Assembly: GCA_013397455.1 (NCBI GenBank)
Contig: VYZB01000345.1
Coordinates: 880,087 to 944,086 of the forward strand
Direction of reading: 5' to 3'
Length of the DNA stretch: 64,000 nt
From: Crotophaga sulcirostris
Lineage: Eukaryota; Chordata; Aves; Cuculiformes; Crotophagidae
Part shown: positions 25,301 to 39,508 of the stretch, in pieces
Layout of the letters: every line of letters starts with the position of its first letter
How positions within the stretch are numbered: the first letter of the stretch is position 1
Position numbers and translations under genes: made by a program
Notes under the pieces: generated by a model
What the model saw: only the letters and a program-made list of their open reading frames with translations
What the model was told of the DNA's origin: nothing
Database searches by the model: none

Positions 25301-28300
25301 TCCATCCTTCTGAAAATATTTGAAAGCTTTTCAAATAAAGAACTTTATCAGTTGTAATGCCACAATGTAATGGACAATGTAGTACTTTTAAATAGAAACC
25401 ATGGTTTCTTTTTGTTTTCACAAATCTTGAAATCTTACTGAAGTCAGGATCTAGAGGGGGATAATAATGTGGGTTCTGCTATATCTGATCCCCTTTATCT
25501 TGTTCTCCATACCTCTTACTGCATGGTGTATGGCTACAGCTGTGGAGAGAAACATGCCTTCAAAATGTTAAGTGTAGATGATATCAAGCAAAAAAGGCAG
25601 TGAGACATAGGAAGGTACAGAAATGCAGCAGGGAAGCAACAGTAAGAGGGAGCAGGCTTAGTAGCTAGGAGAAAGTGACTGAAAAGTAGTCTTTTGTATG
25701 TTTTCTGTATGGCTTTATATCACCCTTTATTGTGGACATCCTGCTCTTTAATTTATCTATAATACACTGGCTAGGATTTGGGAAAGTTGAGAGAGAATGG
25801 TTAATAACTGCTTTCCATTTCAGTGCCCCAAAACCAGAGGGAACAAAAGCTCAGGGCATTCAGGCCATGTCTAAACTGTATTTGGACACCTGTTTATAAT
25901 TCTTACCATAAAGTGACTGTGTAAGGTTACAAACATTCACAGAGTTGGGACATAAAGCTTTGGATCCCTAGGCAAGTGCCTTGAGAACTAATCTCCTTTA
26001 CATGTCTCAAGATGTCTAAGAAAACCTTGCAAGCACTTCTCTCTCAGTATACTAGGCTCTGTAACTATTTATCACATAGGTGGGAACATTCTGTCGTGCT
26101 AAATGTTAATGACTTCCAAAATAAATGTAGAATGTTTTTTAATCTCTACAACCCCTAAAGTTTCATAAATGCACCATTACCACTCCTGGCAAGCTGTCCA
26201 TTCAAATGAGTTTTGGTACGGACTGCTTCTTATGTAAACATTCACCTTTTCTTCAGACCATCCCACACCTGCAACAAAAGCTAAGACAAGTGTGCAGAGC
26301 CCTCCTGATCCAGGGAAACCAAAGGAGATGCTGCCAAACACAGCAAACAGAGACAGCCCAAGTAAAAAATATGACCTCTTCCATGCCAGAGATGCCTGCA
26401 GCCAGGAAAAGAGACAAACAAAAAAAAAAATTTCTTTTAGAAACGGAGGAAAAAGCTCAATTCTGTTAATTTTGAAAGTAGCAATTTGAAAAGTAACAAT
26501 TGTCATTAACCATTGTGAAAGAATCAAAGCTTTCAAGTGAGACTTCAACTATTCAGTTGAGTTGAGAGGTTTTTTCTGGACACGAATTCCTAAGAAATTA
26601 AAATTTTGGAAATATAATATTTTCTTTCCTCTGCTCATCCAAAATCTTATTGTCAAAAGGCTTTTTGTACCACTAAGAACGTGATGTTCTGTTCTAACAG
26701 TCCTACTTCAGCTCTGTGATAACAGGACTTTCTACCTGTACAGTCAAGTACAGAAACAGTTTATCCAAGGAGAGGTGAAATCCTGGCCACTAGATGCTTT
26801 TAAGGACAAGTCAAAACAAATGTTTGACAGTCCCCCAAAAGCAGCTTCACATGAAGCTACAAAATTAATAACTTAAGATTAGCATCCCTTGGCAAAGGAT
26901 CTCCATTTTATAAAAATGTTTTTTTACTGGATTTTTACCTGATCATGGCTTGGGAAATATCGAACAAATATTCCCAGAATTGCCCCAGCTGCTATGCCAA
27001 CAGCAACCTCCAGCACTCCACGGAGCACGTTGTACAGAGTAGAACCTTTTTGGCAAAAGAAAACCAGGTTTGGTAAGCCATATACAGACCCTTCACAGAC
27101 AAACCATACTGTAGAACTACAGGGGTGATTCCAGGACAGCATCTGCTTTAAATTACTTGGGGCAAAGAGGGTCAGAAGGAAACCTATGACCCCAAAACAA
27201 CCAAATAATGCAAGCTCATGCCAAGAAAGTCTGCCAGAGAAGCCAGAAAAAGAGCCATTGCAAGACCATTGCAAAAAAAAAATAAAATTGAAAGCATTTA
27301 TGTTGGGCATGCAGGGACCAGACTTGGCAGCTGAGGAAGCAGACAGGGAAAAGTGTTCTCTGACAGCTGGTGTGACCCACAACTCAGAGCAGACAATGTT
27401 ACCCCAGGGCTTTTGACCATGGGTAATTTCCCTCTCAATGTTCAAGTTCAAACATAAACTTTATAAGGAAATATCATTAAGTTCATTGAGTTACAAACCA
27501 ATCAGTCATAACAGAGCACACATTCCTCAAAATATCACTGTTGGTTCTGGATTTCACCACATACAGACTAACCAGCGTACCGGAGGAGAAAGCCATCCCA
27601 AGGCAAGTGTTGAAGCCTGTAATAGCCAGGATGTCATCAATGCTGCCAGCTGCCATTAGCAAAGTTGGGACACCTTTCTCTACCCCATAACCCCCAGCTT
27701 GTAAGATCAGCATTGAGGGAACCACCACAGCAGGGGAGACTGCACCTAGAACAAAACTGAAAACACATAGGTTCAGCCTCTCTTAATAAGAAAGCATTGA
27801 ACTAAAAAACTTCAAAATGTTCTGACCCCCATTATTTTGAAGTATAAATAAGCAGACCTTTAGGTATTTTCCATACTTTCCCTGCTAAGTACAAGCAGGG
27901 ATATTTCTATGCAGATTTGCAATCAGCTTTTATGTCCTGCCCAACTCAATAATATTAAAAGTAAAGGGCTCCACAAACTAGACTTGAGTCTATACTGCAG
28001 GTCAGTTATGCTCCCTCACACACGCCTTGACTGTCCAATTTAGGAACCTGGTCTAGACATGCTTATGACTCAGTGGCCCAGTTCTTTCTCACAAAACCCA
28101 GTGTGTGGCAGAGGAGAAGGAGGAAGAGTTCATCCATCTTGCTCCAGTATATGGGTCTGCACCAAGTCGCCCAGTTTAGATAGAACTACATGGAAAACGT
28201 TTCCTCTTCAAGGATATTATTGTAGAATACAACATGCCATATTTTATTCTTGAGTTGTAACAGGGACACTGTCCTACACGCATCTATCTATGGGGAAATT

Positions 28301-31300
28301 CTGAATTCCAGCATAAAGATTGTCCAAATTGTGGTATCATTTTCTGTCCCTAAAAGCCCCCTGTGTTGTGGTTAAGACTGAAGGTTTGCACCATCCTTGT
28401 TGCTTCTTCAAGTGCTCAGATCACAAACACAGAAGAGTAATAATGCAAGTAATTCCTCCACAGCCTGGAAACATGACCTTTAAATTAGCTACAGAGCCAG
28501 ACATGAATGGCAAGCAGACAACCACAGGGACTTAGCACAGCTTCCTGACTGACATTAAACTGAGCTCGCTGCTGGACGCAGAGAACTAATTGCACTTGGA
28601 TCATTTAACTGTTGCATGAAAATAAGCACCTTTGTCATACAGGAGAAAAAAAAAGAGTACATTACCCTAATATAAATCCCCATTGCCATGGCAAATGCAT
28701 GAACAAGTAGGCAAGAACTGCAGCTGTGCATGTTTCTGAAGAGCATGGTCCGAAAGCAAGCCGTAAACAGACTGCTTTGAGCTTCTTAAGAGCCTGCAAG
28801 ATAAAAGCACATTCAGACATCAGTATTAGTACCTTTGGCTTTATAGAGAGGAAATACATTTATGATCTGATATTGTTTATTAAATGAATCCCCTCTGAGC
28901 TGCAGTGCAGGATGACAGCTTCATAAGCCAGAGATCGACTCAAGCACAATTGGTTTTGCACATACAATTCCAAGTTTGGCAGTGAAACTCACTCAATTTA
29001 GGTTCCACAAGGTTCCTGCATGTCACAGGAAGGAGTGGCAGGGAATTCTATTTGGCTTCTTGTGCAGAGCAAACTAAATGTGAGAGGCTGAACTAGCTGG
29101 GACCTATTTGAAAAAGGTGCACCCAGCACAGCTGACGTACCCACAGTTACTCAAGTTCATTTGCTCCATACGTAAAAGATTTTGCTATAATCCCACAAGT
29201 TCCATGGGCGCTCCCCCCCAAATTATCCCCAAATCCACGAACAAATCATGGGAAGTTGTAGAATTACATAAACTTGTTGCAAGGAGCCAAGCATCTCTTT
29301 CAGCTGTCTCTCACTTGATATCCAGAGAAGATTACGTTCCATTTGGCTCAGCAAGTTCTATTAAAAAATTCCTTTAAACCAGAATATTTACTTGTAACAG
29401 CTGCCTTTAATAGTGAGTCACAAACATGACTCTGCTAGGACAGGTCCCCAGTTTTGACATTGAAAAAAAAATCCAATGAGTTGCACTTCTTACCAGCACA
29501 GTTTAGCCCAGCATAATTAGGGCTGAGAACCACCAGAGCCTTCACAGTTTCAATTACATGAGGAACAACAGCAATTGCACCAAAGCATTGCTACACACAG
29601 AGTCCAAATGACAGCTCTGATTGCCATATGGGAGAAAAATGAGTCAAAAATGAGGTTCCCTTGGCAAAAAAAAGTTGTTATGGAAGAGAAAGAAAAGCAA
29701 TCTCACAGAAATGGGCATCCAAGCTGTGCAACAACACACAGTTCGTGTTTATACAAGCTTCAGTGTCCTGGAAAAATGGATGATAATCATCTAGGAAATC
29801 AGGCAATTTTTCAAGAATATCAAAACCTTATTTTCCTAAATATCTGAAGCACTGGCAACTCCCTAGTTTTGCATTTTGGTTAAGACAATTCAGTTGTTCT
29901 GAATTACCTATACTTGACCTAAGTTTTACATAAACTTTGAGCAGCCACATAAAATTAAATAAATAGGGGCCAGTATATTATAGTTTTATTTCAGCCACCT
30001 AATTTTGATCAAGCAAAACCTTGCCTTCATTAATTTATGGAACAACATGTTTCATAGTGTGAGGAGGAAGACTATTTTTTGTTCACAGGAGTGTTATGGG
30101 CTTTGTTGTGATGTGAAACACTGTTTCTGCAGTGTAACAGGACTCATCTTTGCAATTAATATATTTGTATTAAAATGGCAATGATTGAAAAAAAAGGAAA
30201 AAGTGAAAAAGGCACACAAATTTGAATATTTTGGTTGATTGAGTTTTGACTGGTGTCAACACAAGCAACATTCTCTTTCAAGGACTGAGAATCCCTTCCA
30301 TTATTTGTTTTAGTTTGTCAGTGTAAACTGACAGGGAGTTTGTCAGTGAGCATTAACTCTTCCTGACAGACCATACGTTCTCAAGATGTTCTGCTCACAA
30401 AATTCAGGAAATTTCTATAAGGCAAGGGGGAAAACAGGCATAAAATCAGTTTTCTTCAGGTATTTTTTTGATTTCTTGCCTACTGTACAATCCAACAGCC
30501 ACTATTAACACATGACTATACAATAGAAACAATGCTTTCTGATTTGAAGATCCTCAAAGACTGAAATTTCAATGTTTTTCACAGAAGCAATTAATCCTTT
30601 TGTGTATTTTGGGTTTTTTTGAAGGTTGTTGTATACTTTGCCTCAAACTAATGGCTGGTGCCATACCTTTGGGTCCAAGCCAAGTCCTGCTCGGGTCAGG
30701 ATGATGGAAAGAGCAATATTCCTCAGAGCTGCAGACCAGTGTCGGTTTATCTGGACGATGTCACTAATGAATGGGGTATTTCGGATTAGGAAACCAGCAA
30801 GTAGCATCCCTTAAATAGAAGCAAATAACCTTCTGTCACACGATTTGCTTTTATTGCACTAAAAGTTTGCATTGAATTCTTAAAAATAGACAGCATATTT
30901 AAGAGAGATAAAGAAACCATTCATGTTCTGAATGATTAGCCATGTTTTAACCATGGGGACTGAGGCATGGAAAGAGAGAAACATGTTTAAAGCCATGAAA
31001 GTGGTCTAGGAACACACCAGGTCACCGATGAATAAATCTGCAGGATGCTGACACATGGCTTTAGCACAAGTCAACAGAATTCAGCTTTGTTCAGCAGGTG
31101 CAGGTCATACTTACCAAAAGCAAAGACACCTCTGCATTCTTAAAGATATTTTTCTTGTTAGTTTGTCTTAACATGAAAAGAGGCAGATTGTCTAATATTG
31201 TGGATTTATCTCAGAAGTGAGAAACCGTTAAAAATCCTCAGATGTAAGAAATGCAAGTATTACAGGAAACATTATGCTGAGTTCATTGGGAAATATAATC

Positions 31301-34300
31301 AAAACCAGCTAATCATGAACTAACTTAAGACATTTAAAATGCTCTGGTAATTATGCAAAGAAGGGAGAAAAAGGGGGAAAATCAGGAACTTGCTCTTATC
31401 TTCGATTTGAGCTACTTCAAGATCCAGCCTTTTGCAAATATTAGCAAAACTGTCTAATCAGAGGCTTCCTGCAAAGCTCTCAGTACAGTACAATTCTGAA
31501 AGGATACAGAAAAGTACAGGAAAGGGTGACTTAAAATATAGAGCTGCAGAGATTTATTGTAGGTCTTGATAATTCAAAGATACATTTTTGTGCATTAATT
31601 TTATATTAGCCTTATTAAGAAACAGGACACCAAAGAAGACATAAAGTAAACAAACACTGTGCTTAGGTTGGTCCCAGCTTGGTGTGAGCTTTGGCTATGG
31701 ACTTGATTTGTCCTGGAACATGCTAAACTTCTGCTCATTGTGCTTCCCACTCCCTTCCAGAAAAAAAACAGTGGCATAATTAATCTACGGTACGTTATGA
31801 CAATTATATCAGGCTAGGATAGTGATAACATGCTCTTTACAATGTTTTCTTAAAGTCAAAGTCATTAAAGCCATTCTGATCTAGAAATCTACTTAAAGCA
31901 AAAAACTCCACCTCAAAGGATATTTTCACTGTTCTGCTCCATGTTTTCTTCTGCCGAAACCTGACTGCAATGTATGACTAAAATATATGATGTGACTGTT
32001 TCAAGTAGCAATTCCACTCCTTTTTTCCTCAGGCAAAAGCTTACCATAAGGTGCATTAAGTGCTGAGCCAGTCACATTACCCTCAACTGCACCTAGCACA
32101 AGTGGATTAAAGCATGTAAGAGTACAAGATTCATATTTTTAGTGTAAAAAAAGAATGTTCATAGACATGGTCTATCTCTCCTTCTGACTCATAAATTTCC
32201 CCATTTTTCCTCAAAGACTCAGGATCTGAACAATGAACTTTGCCTTAAGCAACTCTACAGACCTGTGCAGTCATAATTATGTTTCTATTGTTCAGTATTG
32301 CCTGTCTGACAAGCATTTTCATGCTCAACTCATAACTTTTAGATATAGATGTGTTATGGTTTAACCCCAGTTGGCAACTAAGCACCACATGCTCACACTC
32401 TTCCCCAGTGGGATGGAAGAGAAAATCAGAAGGGTAAAAGTGAGAAGATTCAGGGGTTGAGGTAAGAACAGTTTAATGATTGAAATAAAATGAAATAAAA
32501 ATAATAATAATAGAAATTTTAAAAAATGTAATGCAAAGGAAAGTAATGTAAGAGACAGAAATAAAACTCAATAAAAACAAGTGATGCAAATTAAAAACAA
32601 CTGCTCACCACCCTCCAACCGATACCCAGCCTGTCCCCAAGCAGCAATTGCCTCCCCTGGGCCAACTCTCCCTATTTAATATCTGCTAAGCATGGTGTCA
32701 TATGGTGTAGAATATCATTTTGGCCAGTTTGGGTTAACTATCTCAGCTGTGCCTCCTCCTAGCTTCTCACACACTTCCCTTGTTGCTGGCAAGGCACAAA
32801 AAGCCTAAAAGTCCTTGACTTAGTGTAAGCATTAGTTAGCCACAACTAAAACATCAGTGTTTCATCAACATTATTCTTATACTAAATCTAAACTACACCA
32901 CTATACCAGCTACTAAGAAATTTAACTCTATCCCAGCCAAAGTAAGGACAGTGGATAATTAAGAAAAGCACAATCTAAACGGTCAGAAACTTTTTTTAAG
33001 GGGGATGTTTGCTTAGAAAGGGCAGACTCCCTCTGTGTTAGTCTGTGTTCATCCTGTTGCAGACGTGCATGCTATATGCAAAACTTCCCTCCCTCTCATT
33101 TCCCTCCCTCGCTCGTGAAACTCAGTGGTGCAAGAACCTGCCTGCTGCCTGCACAGAGCTGTACCTGAAGCCACCTGTCCCTTCAGTGAGCAGTGCTACT
33201 GTGTGAAGCACAGCACCAGCTATGCAGGTTCTGTCTTTAGAAAACATTTTCACTGTGCAACATACATGTGAAACAGCACAGCAAAAATTTCCTCATGAAT
33301 TAATTATTCTAACGTAACAGGAGATCCAGATTAAGACTTCTGTTTAGTGATAGTAAAATAAAATTTTAAGTAACTGTGGCAGAGGGGACTGAAGGACAAA
33401 AACCTCTGAATTTCTGGTCCTCAAGTAATTAAGAGGAGAGCCTCAGTCACATACAGGCTATTTCATTTCAGCCAGTTTGGAGAATTCTGCACCTTATCGG
33501 AGAGGATGAAACAAAAGTCACCTAGAAAAGCTACTGATTTTGAGCGTGACACACTTTGTTCCTAATTGAAACATATCTAGCATGCAGATATTACTTGACA
33601 GTTTAAATAACACAAATATGTAGGAAGGAAAGAAGGAAGGATAACTTACCCAGAAGAGCAGGAAGAGGGGGTAGTGTTCGTATCCTAATGAATCCAAAAA
33701 TTTTGCCTCCGATGACAGCGGAAAAATAAAGAAACAGAATTCCAAAAAGGTTTCCACCTGGGAGACACTCACGCCCATTGATGGACCAAACCACAGCCCA
33801 AACCAGGACCACAATTGCAACTGGAACAAAACAAGAAATATTCATATTTAATCATCTCTCAGGGGCAACTTTGCTTGCTATTAGGTCACATTTGATTTTC
33901 TACTAAGGAAAAAAGAACCAGGACTTTCAGAAATAAAATCACTTGCCATAAAAATTTGATAATCATAGCAATGTTTAATTTTTGATGCTCTCTAAACTGA
34001 TGTTATAGATGCTAAGATACTTTAAAAATGGTAACAGGAATGTCACTAGGGACCAAAAAGTACTGAGTGAGCCTTGAGCCACTGTGGAAAGTACTTAACA
34101 GGCCCCAAACTTAAAGCCAAGACTCTTACTACCTTATCTTGCATTTGCTTATCTTCCTTTAGCTACTTCAGAACTGCACTAAGAACCTGCTACTGTACAG
34201 CCTGGCATATCTATGAGCTAATGACTTCAGCTCTAGTCTAATTTTCACAAGAATTTAAGTATCATTTATAGCTGAATGTGCATCTTGTGCAATACATTGC

Positions 34301-37071
34301 TATCCCTGGGAAAAAAATGTGAAGAAGGTCATGTCTCTGGACAGCCTGAAGTAGTAGAGCTACTTCCCTTGATTCAGCAATCAGAGGGTTAAGTACACAG
34401 AAAAAATAATCCTGAAAAATACTATGAGAACATTAAGTGAAAATATTATAAAGTATCTGAAATTAGTGTAAGATATGTGAAAAAATTGTGCTCTTTTCAG
34501 GTTCCCAAATCTGTCCCTACAGTTATCCAACAAGAACAGGTATACATAGATATAAAAGCAGAAGACAGAAGGAGATGAAAAAAACATGTTGAATAAATTC
34601 CCTTTCTCATAATTGTAAGAAAATATATTGCACTTTCAGAATGGATTTTTCTTAATCTTATTTGAGGGTTACAGATGGCAAAGGGAAAATCAGCGGGTTT
34701 CTAAACATAAAAGACTAAGAATCTCAAGTGAGAGAGAGAACAGAAGCTGTGGAAGCAGCCAAATCACAGAAAGTGTCTTTTGTTAGGAAAAAGCCAGACA
34801 TTCTCTTGTGTGAGCCTTCAGTGCAGGGCAGCTCTTACAGAGAATGGGTCAGTTTGCTTTGCAATTAGGATTCTTGGCTTTTCAAGCCTGGGGTATTAGA
34901 AAATAAAGAAAGTATCACTACTAAGTCTCATATTTGTTGCCTTAATTAAAAAAAAAACATCCAGTGTGCCAAAAGTGCCACTGCGTTTACAATAATCTTA
35001 ATGCTCTCACACCAAAATGGACTATCAAGACTAGAATTAGGAGGTCTTTCTTCTGATGAGAACAACTTGCAATGCAAGAACATACCCAGCATCTTAAATA
35101 CAGAAGAGAGAATGGAGGAACAAAAACTATACATTCAATTCTTTGTTTCGCCTCATTTTTTTCTCCTAAAACGCCGAAACAAACATGTGATGTGCAAAAG
35201 AAAACTGTTTCCCTTCGTTATTTTCAAGGCTAATGGACAGATATAGTCACATCCAAAGAAATGAGTACTTCATTTGCCATTTCTCGGTTTAATTAAACTG
35301 TCTTTCTTACATACCATCTGTCACTGCTCGGGCCAGTAAACCCTGAGGAGGACAAGCAAACATTTGCCTCCATGTTCTTGGGGGTACTGAAGACCCTGCT
35401 GCTGTTTCTGGAGGTTGCTGAGCACAGTGATTCAAGAGAGCAGTTTCTTCTGTTTGTACGTTCCCATCAGTACCTTTGGCATCTGCTGTTGGTCCCTCCT
35501 GAATGAAAACAATGAGACCTCTCAGAAGTAGCACTGCATGATGCACTAGATCCACACTATTGCCACGTGGCTTATTAACTACGCAATCGCTGTAGGAACA
35601 GTCCCCTATATTTGGGATTTTGGGTGATTTTGCACAGTGAGCTGCATATGAGAGACTGTGGGACATTTGCCTTTTTGTCTGCAACTGACAGGACTCCTGT
35701 CCCAGTAAAAATAGCAACAATATCAGCATATTTGGTGATGAAACAATATTAACAGGCCACTTATACCTTGTCTTGTATACAAGCTAAATATTTATCAATA
35801 TTTTCTACAGTTTGATAGGGTTCTGCTTCCAGACAGGATTCCACAATACAGTTAATGATTAGCATCATTCAAGCAAGACAGTGTCTTTAATATAACTCCT
35901 AAAGAACTTCTGTTGCAAAGCCTTGAATAAAAATAAGAAAACCTACTTATGATTAGACAAATATGAAAGAAAAAAAACAGTTGGCCAGTGCAAGCATTAC
36001 TCACATGATCCATTGCAGGAAGGCTCAAGCTTGTAAGTCAAGGTAGACAGGAAGAAATATTGCCCTGGGAGTTATTTCTTTGAAGAATGGGTCCTTGAAG
36101 CTGTTCTCTTATACTGAATCATCTACTTATCCATATTCATAGCCAAAGCCCATTTTGACCATTTTTGGGTATATGTTTCACTTCATTTTAGGGTCCTTAT
36201 TTTTGAGAAGTTAATCATCTACCTTCCCTTATGATTATTCACCTTCATGTCAGCTCACTGTCACAGAATGGACACGGAATTCTTGCCTGTACTGTGGTTT
36301 GGCCCTCCTCCAGTAATAGTTCCATATTTCCCATTATTTTTCTGCCTTGTATCTCTCTCTCTCTCTCTAGATACATATTACTCAGAGTCACAGTTGGAAC
36401 ACAAATCTTGTGAGCTTTCAGCATGGAGTTGGTTATCTACCTTGTGATTCTGTGATCACCAGCTACCCATGCATATAAAGACATGCCATGTGGTACTTAT
36501 CTTTACAGTCAATATTATATGTTTACTCTAAAGTGCTTTTTACATTAAGAATTTTACTTTTACTTGCATTTACTGCAAGTCTTTTTTAAAGCCATGGAAG
36601 TCAACACTAGAAACACAGACATGGAAGTTTAAAACGGTGGCTTTTAAAATTTTTGTTAAATAAAAAAACGAAGAGACACATGAACAGCTTCCAGCAAGTG
36701 AACAGATAGGCACAATTTGAAAGCAAAAAAGTAGTCTTTAGTCCATTTAGTTCTCTTCCATAGCGAACTTTAAAACTTACACTTTTTTCACTTCAAGGTG
36801 AAATTGCAACCACTGATTTCCAGCAATCCAACATACCACAGACATTTAAAAACTGAACATTTGTTAATTGCAAAAAATTGCAAGAAATGTAGGGATTTTA
36901 ACAGATGTAGGAAGAAAAAGGAAAGGAAAAGGAGAGTTCCTCTGACTAAAACTGTAATTTGAGATCCTCGTTAATTACCTCACTTTTCTCATGCATGGGA
37001 ATGATACCATTTCTCTCACATAATGATGGCTCAGAATCTTCATTGTGGTTTATAATATCCTCTTTTACCAT
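22360..37071 (-). CDS. SLC9B2: SLC9B2 (NHA2), mitochondrial/plasma-membrane Na+/H+ antiporter
   Basis: Eleven coding exons, 5' to 3': 37071-36979, 35498-35315, 33820-33650, 30809-30667, 28793-28666, 27756-27581, 27045-26939, 26395-26246, 24016-23908, 23713-23577, 22599-22360. They total 1638 nt, 545 aa plus stop (human 537). This is a CPA2-type cation/proton antiporter exchanging Na+ or Li+ for H+, reported in mitochondria, endolysosomes, plasma membrane and sperm. A hydrophilic N-terminus (about 1-85, with the conserved EDSEPS) precedes the membrane core. Blocks include ECLPGGNLFG, TLPPLPALLG, LRNIALSIIL, PAVVVPSML, FGFPGSGGLCTLV, AWDIFQPFLFGLIGAE and YGMDVLTVAFLAILITAP. The ion-binding pair is Asp280-Asp281 (human 278-279); Arg434 matches human Arg432. 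The tail is acidic (KEDEEGAEAGEEAEACEPS). The N-terminus resembles human SLC9B2 more than SLC9B1. Confidence 0.95.
24017..26245. other. SLC9B2: SLC9B2 intron 8
   Basis: AT-rich intronic DNA between the exons ending at 26,246 and beginning at 24,016. I see no additional exon, RNA gene or clear repeat. Confidence 0.5.
27581..27756 (-). CDS. SLC9B2: SLC9B2 exon 6, ion-binding aspartate pair
   Basis: This 176-nt exon encodes FVLGAVSPAVVVPSML, then GYGVEKGVPTLLMAAG and SIDDILAITGFNTCLG. Asp280-Asp281 in IDDILAI are the transport-site carboxylates of the NhaA/NHA fold. Acceptor TTTTCAG is good; donor TCCG|GTACGC is weak. Confidence 0.95.
32352..32950 (-). mobile_element. Solo LTR of an endogenous retrovirus in an SLC9B2 intron
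   Basis: A TG...CA element starting TGTTATGGTTTAACCCCAG and ending ATCCCAGCCAAAGTAAGGACA. It also contains GCAACTAAGCACCAC, GATGCAAATTAAAAACAACTGCTCACC and ATTTTGGCCAGTTTGGGTTAAC. I recognise it as an ERVL-type LTR common in neoavian genomes. In the usual sense orientation the polyadenylation region lies near the TTAAACTGTTCTTACCTCAA block, which reads on the minus strand, the same strand as SLC9B2. No internal viral sequence is present and no clear target-site duplication was found. Confidence 0.75.
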
Positions 37072-39508
37072 TGCTGCAAACCTAAAGGAAGCAATAAAGG
37101 TAGAAAAGTTAGAGAGAAGCAAATAGTATTATTTTCATGATGCAAGACTTCTCAGTCATGTCCTTCCCTTCCCCATAGATCTGGTGAAAAAACTCTCACA
37201 GCCCAATTTTGGAAGTAAATGTTTTCTGCATGCCTGTGTACGCTGTACAAAAGACAGAAACTAATGAAAAACAGTATTAGGCTTACAAAGTCAAGCACTA
37301 AAAATAAAACAATATAAAAAAAAATCTAAGTTTTAGAATCACAGCAATCTGTGCTATCCTGTTATTTCCTTCTTAGAAGTGTGGTTGTAATATATATAAG
37401 TATGTATCACATGCATATATCTGAAGACAAAGCCTGCTAATGTTCTCTCTTACAGCAAAGGTGTATTCTTCACCAACAACATTTTAGTGCTAACAGCATT
37501 TTCTTGAAGTCTTTTACATTATTCTGGCCATATAAAACATCACTCAAGCTGAGCAAAAACTTTTGAGCCAAGAAATCCATTCCTTGCTAAATTGCTGGAA
37601 GCAAGTCAAAGAGCTGATTCTCACAATTATTAAGTCTTTAATTTATAATGCTGTGTTTGATGTTTGGGAATGATTGATGCCATGAACCATGACAGTGGCT
37701 ATTGAAACATTTGGGTGGTTTTGTTTGATCTGTTCTGATATGAAACTGGCTTGAGACGTGGCCAAGGCATAGAGAAAGAATACAGAGCCATAGGCAAACA
37801 CTTTTAATGTGTTCAAAGGTAATAGTTTTGCTTTCTTTCCTTTTTAAATGTAAAGTGTTAATTTAGTCAAATTCCAGTACTTCTCTGTATTTTTAATTAC
37901 TACTTGTGGGATGAAATATTTTTAACGAAATAAGTGATATTTCTGTTTGGTTTTTGTTTTGTAGGATTGTTCATCCTTTCATTGAGGCTTGGAAATCACA
38001 AATGCCAGTCTATTTATGGAACAGAAAGTACCAGCAACCTACCAGTGCTTCCCTCCTCCCCTTCACCAACCACTTCCCCAGGGTATGTGTACTTAATTTT
38101 GTAATTCTGAAAGGGGTGCGTGAGGATAAGGGACAGAAATATATTGCTCTCAATCCAGTTTTGCACGGGCAACATCCCAGCTCCTGGGGTCATGTAGCTG
38201 TTGACATGAAATTGGTTAATACTTCGGAGCAACCCGAGTGCACCTCACAACAGCGTCAGCTCCTGAGTGCATGGTTCACAGTACTGTGAACATGGAAAAG
38301 AAAGAAACATTGACAAAGCAAGGGAGTTGGCTGTTCCACCTAGCAGGAATGGTTTCAAGGTGTGAATGGGGAGTCTGATAGCAGATGTGTGTAGTAAGAG
38401 GAGTCCCGGAGTCAAAGATTGATCTTCATGGAGGCACGGTCAAAGCTCCTTTATTCTATTTCCAGGCTACATTATCTAGCGTTTTTCTGAGAGTACATGT
38501 GTCCACACAACCTGCAAGCCACAGGTGATTCCATTCTCCATCCCCTCACAATTTGTCCACGCGAACAATTATCATCTTTCATCCGTAGTCCGTCCTGTCG
38601 CTTTTCCCTGCTGCTTCCTCGGTCTCCTGCCTCTGTCTCTGCTGCCGCCTTATCACTTTGCTTTCTCTTCTGAAACCTCCACCGCATGCCTGAAATTCCT
38701 CCAAGCCTGGATGGTTCAAGGGCAAACATCCTTCTCACAGAAACCCTTCTACAGATGTGCTGTCCTTACCTGTTTGGTGACAGGTTTTCACCCTGTCACC
38801 TTCTTGATAATGCTCCTTTCAAGGAAAGGTCAGTCGGATTAACCAGACCAAAATGAGCAGTTGGTTTACTCACACTGGAGTGGGGGTTTTTGGGTTCATG
38901 GTATTTGTTGATTTGTTTCAGGTTTTGTGATGTGATTGTTCTGTTTTTTTTTCTTGGGGGGGGGGTTATTTTGGTTTTTTTTTTAAACTTCACTCCCTAC
39001 ACCAACAAAATCAGCAATTGAGAAATCACGGAGCAGAATTCGTACCACGGGATTAAGGCCTGTACCATGGAAACCAGCCAGTAACAGACTCACTTCAGTA
39101 AAATAATACTTTCCTTATTTCGAAACAAGAAAGATTTTTGTTAGATCCTCTCATTTTACTTGTTTTTAATTGTTAGGGAGAGGAAAGAGAGGCAGAGCCG
39201 AGCTGCTGTGTGACTGACGGGCAGCACGTGGGTGCCTGTTGGGAGCTCTGTGGCCCCGGCGACTGTCAGCCTTGTGCACACACAGCACAGAAAGGAACAC
39301 AAATAAACACAAAAAAATGACGACCACCTCCAGAGCAACTAACATTCAGAGTAAATAAATAAAAAGCAGCAGCGAGAACCCGAAACACGCATCACCACCC
39401 ACGAAGAGGCACAAGTCCTGGTGCAGCCTCCTCCCTCGCCTTCCCCAGCGAGCCCCGCGTCACACCCAGTCGCAAGGCAGGGAGGTGCAAGAGGGGCAGG
39501 AAACTCAC

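Noticed and set aside
37954..38289. 111-codon plus-strand frame with an acceptor-like (TTTTGTAG at about 37,965) and donor-like (GGTATGTG at about 38,080) site
   Set aside because: No recognisable protein and antisense in SLC9B2 intron 1; the sites alone are common by chance. At best a noncoding RNA exon.
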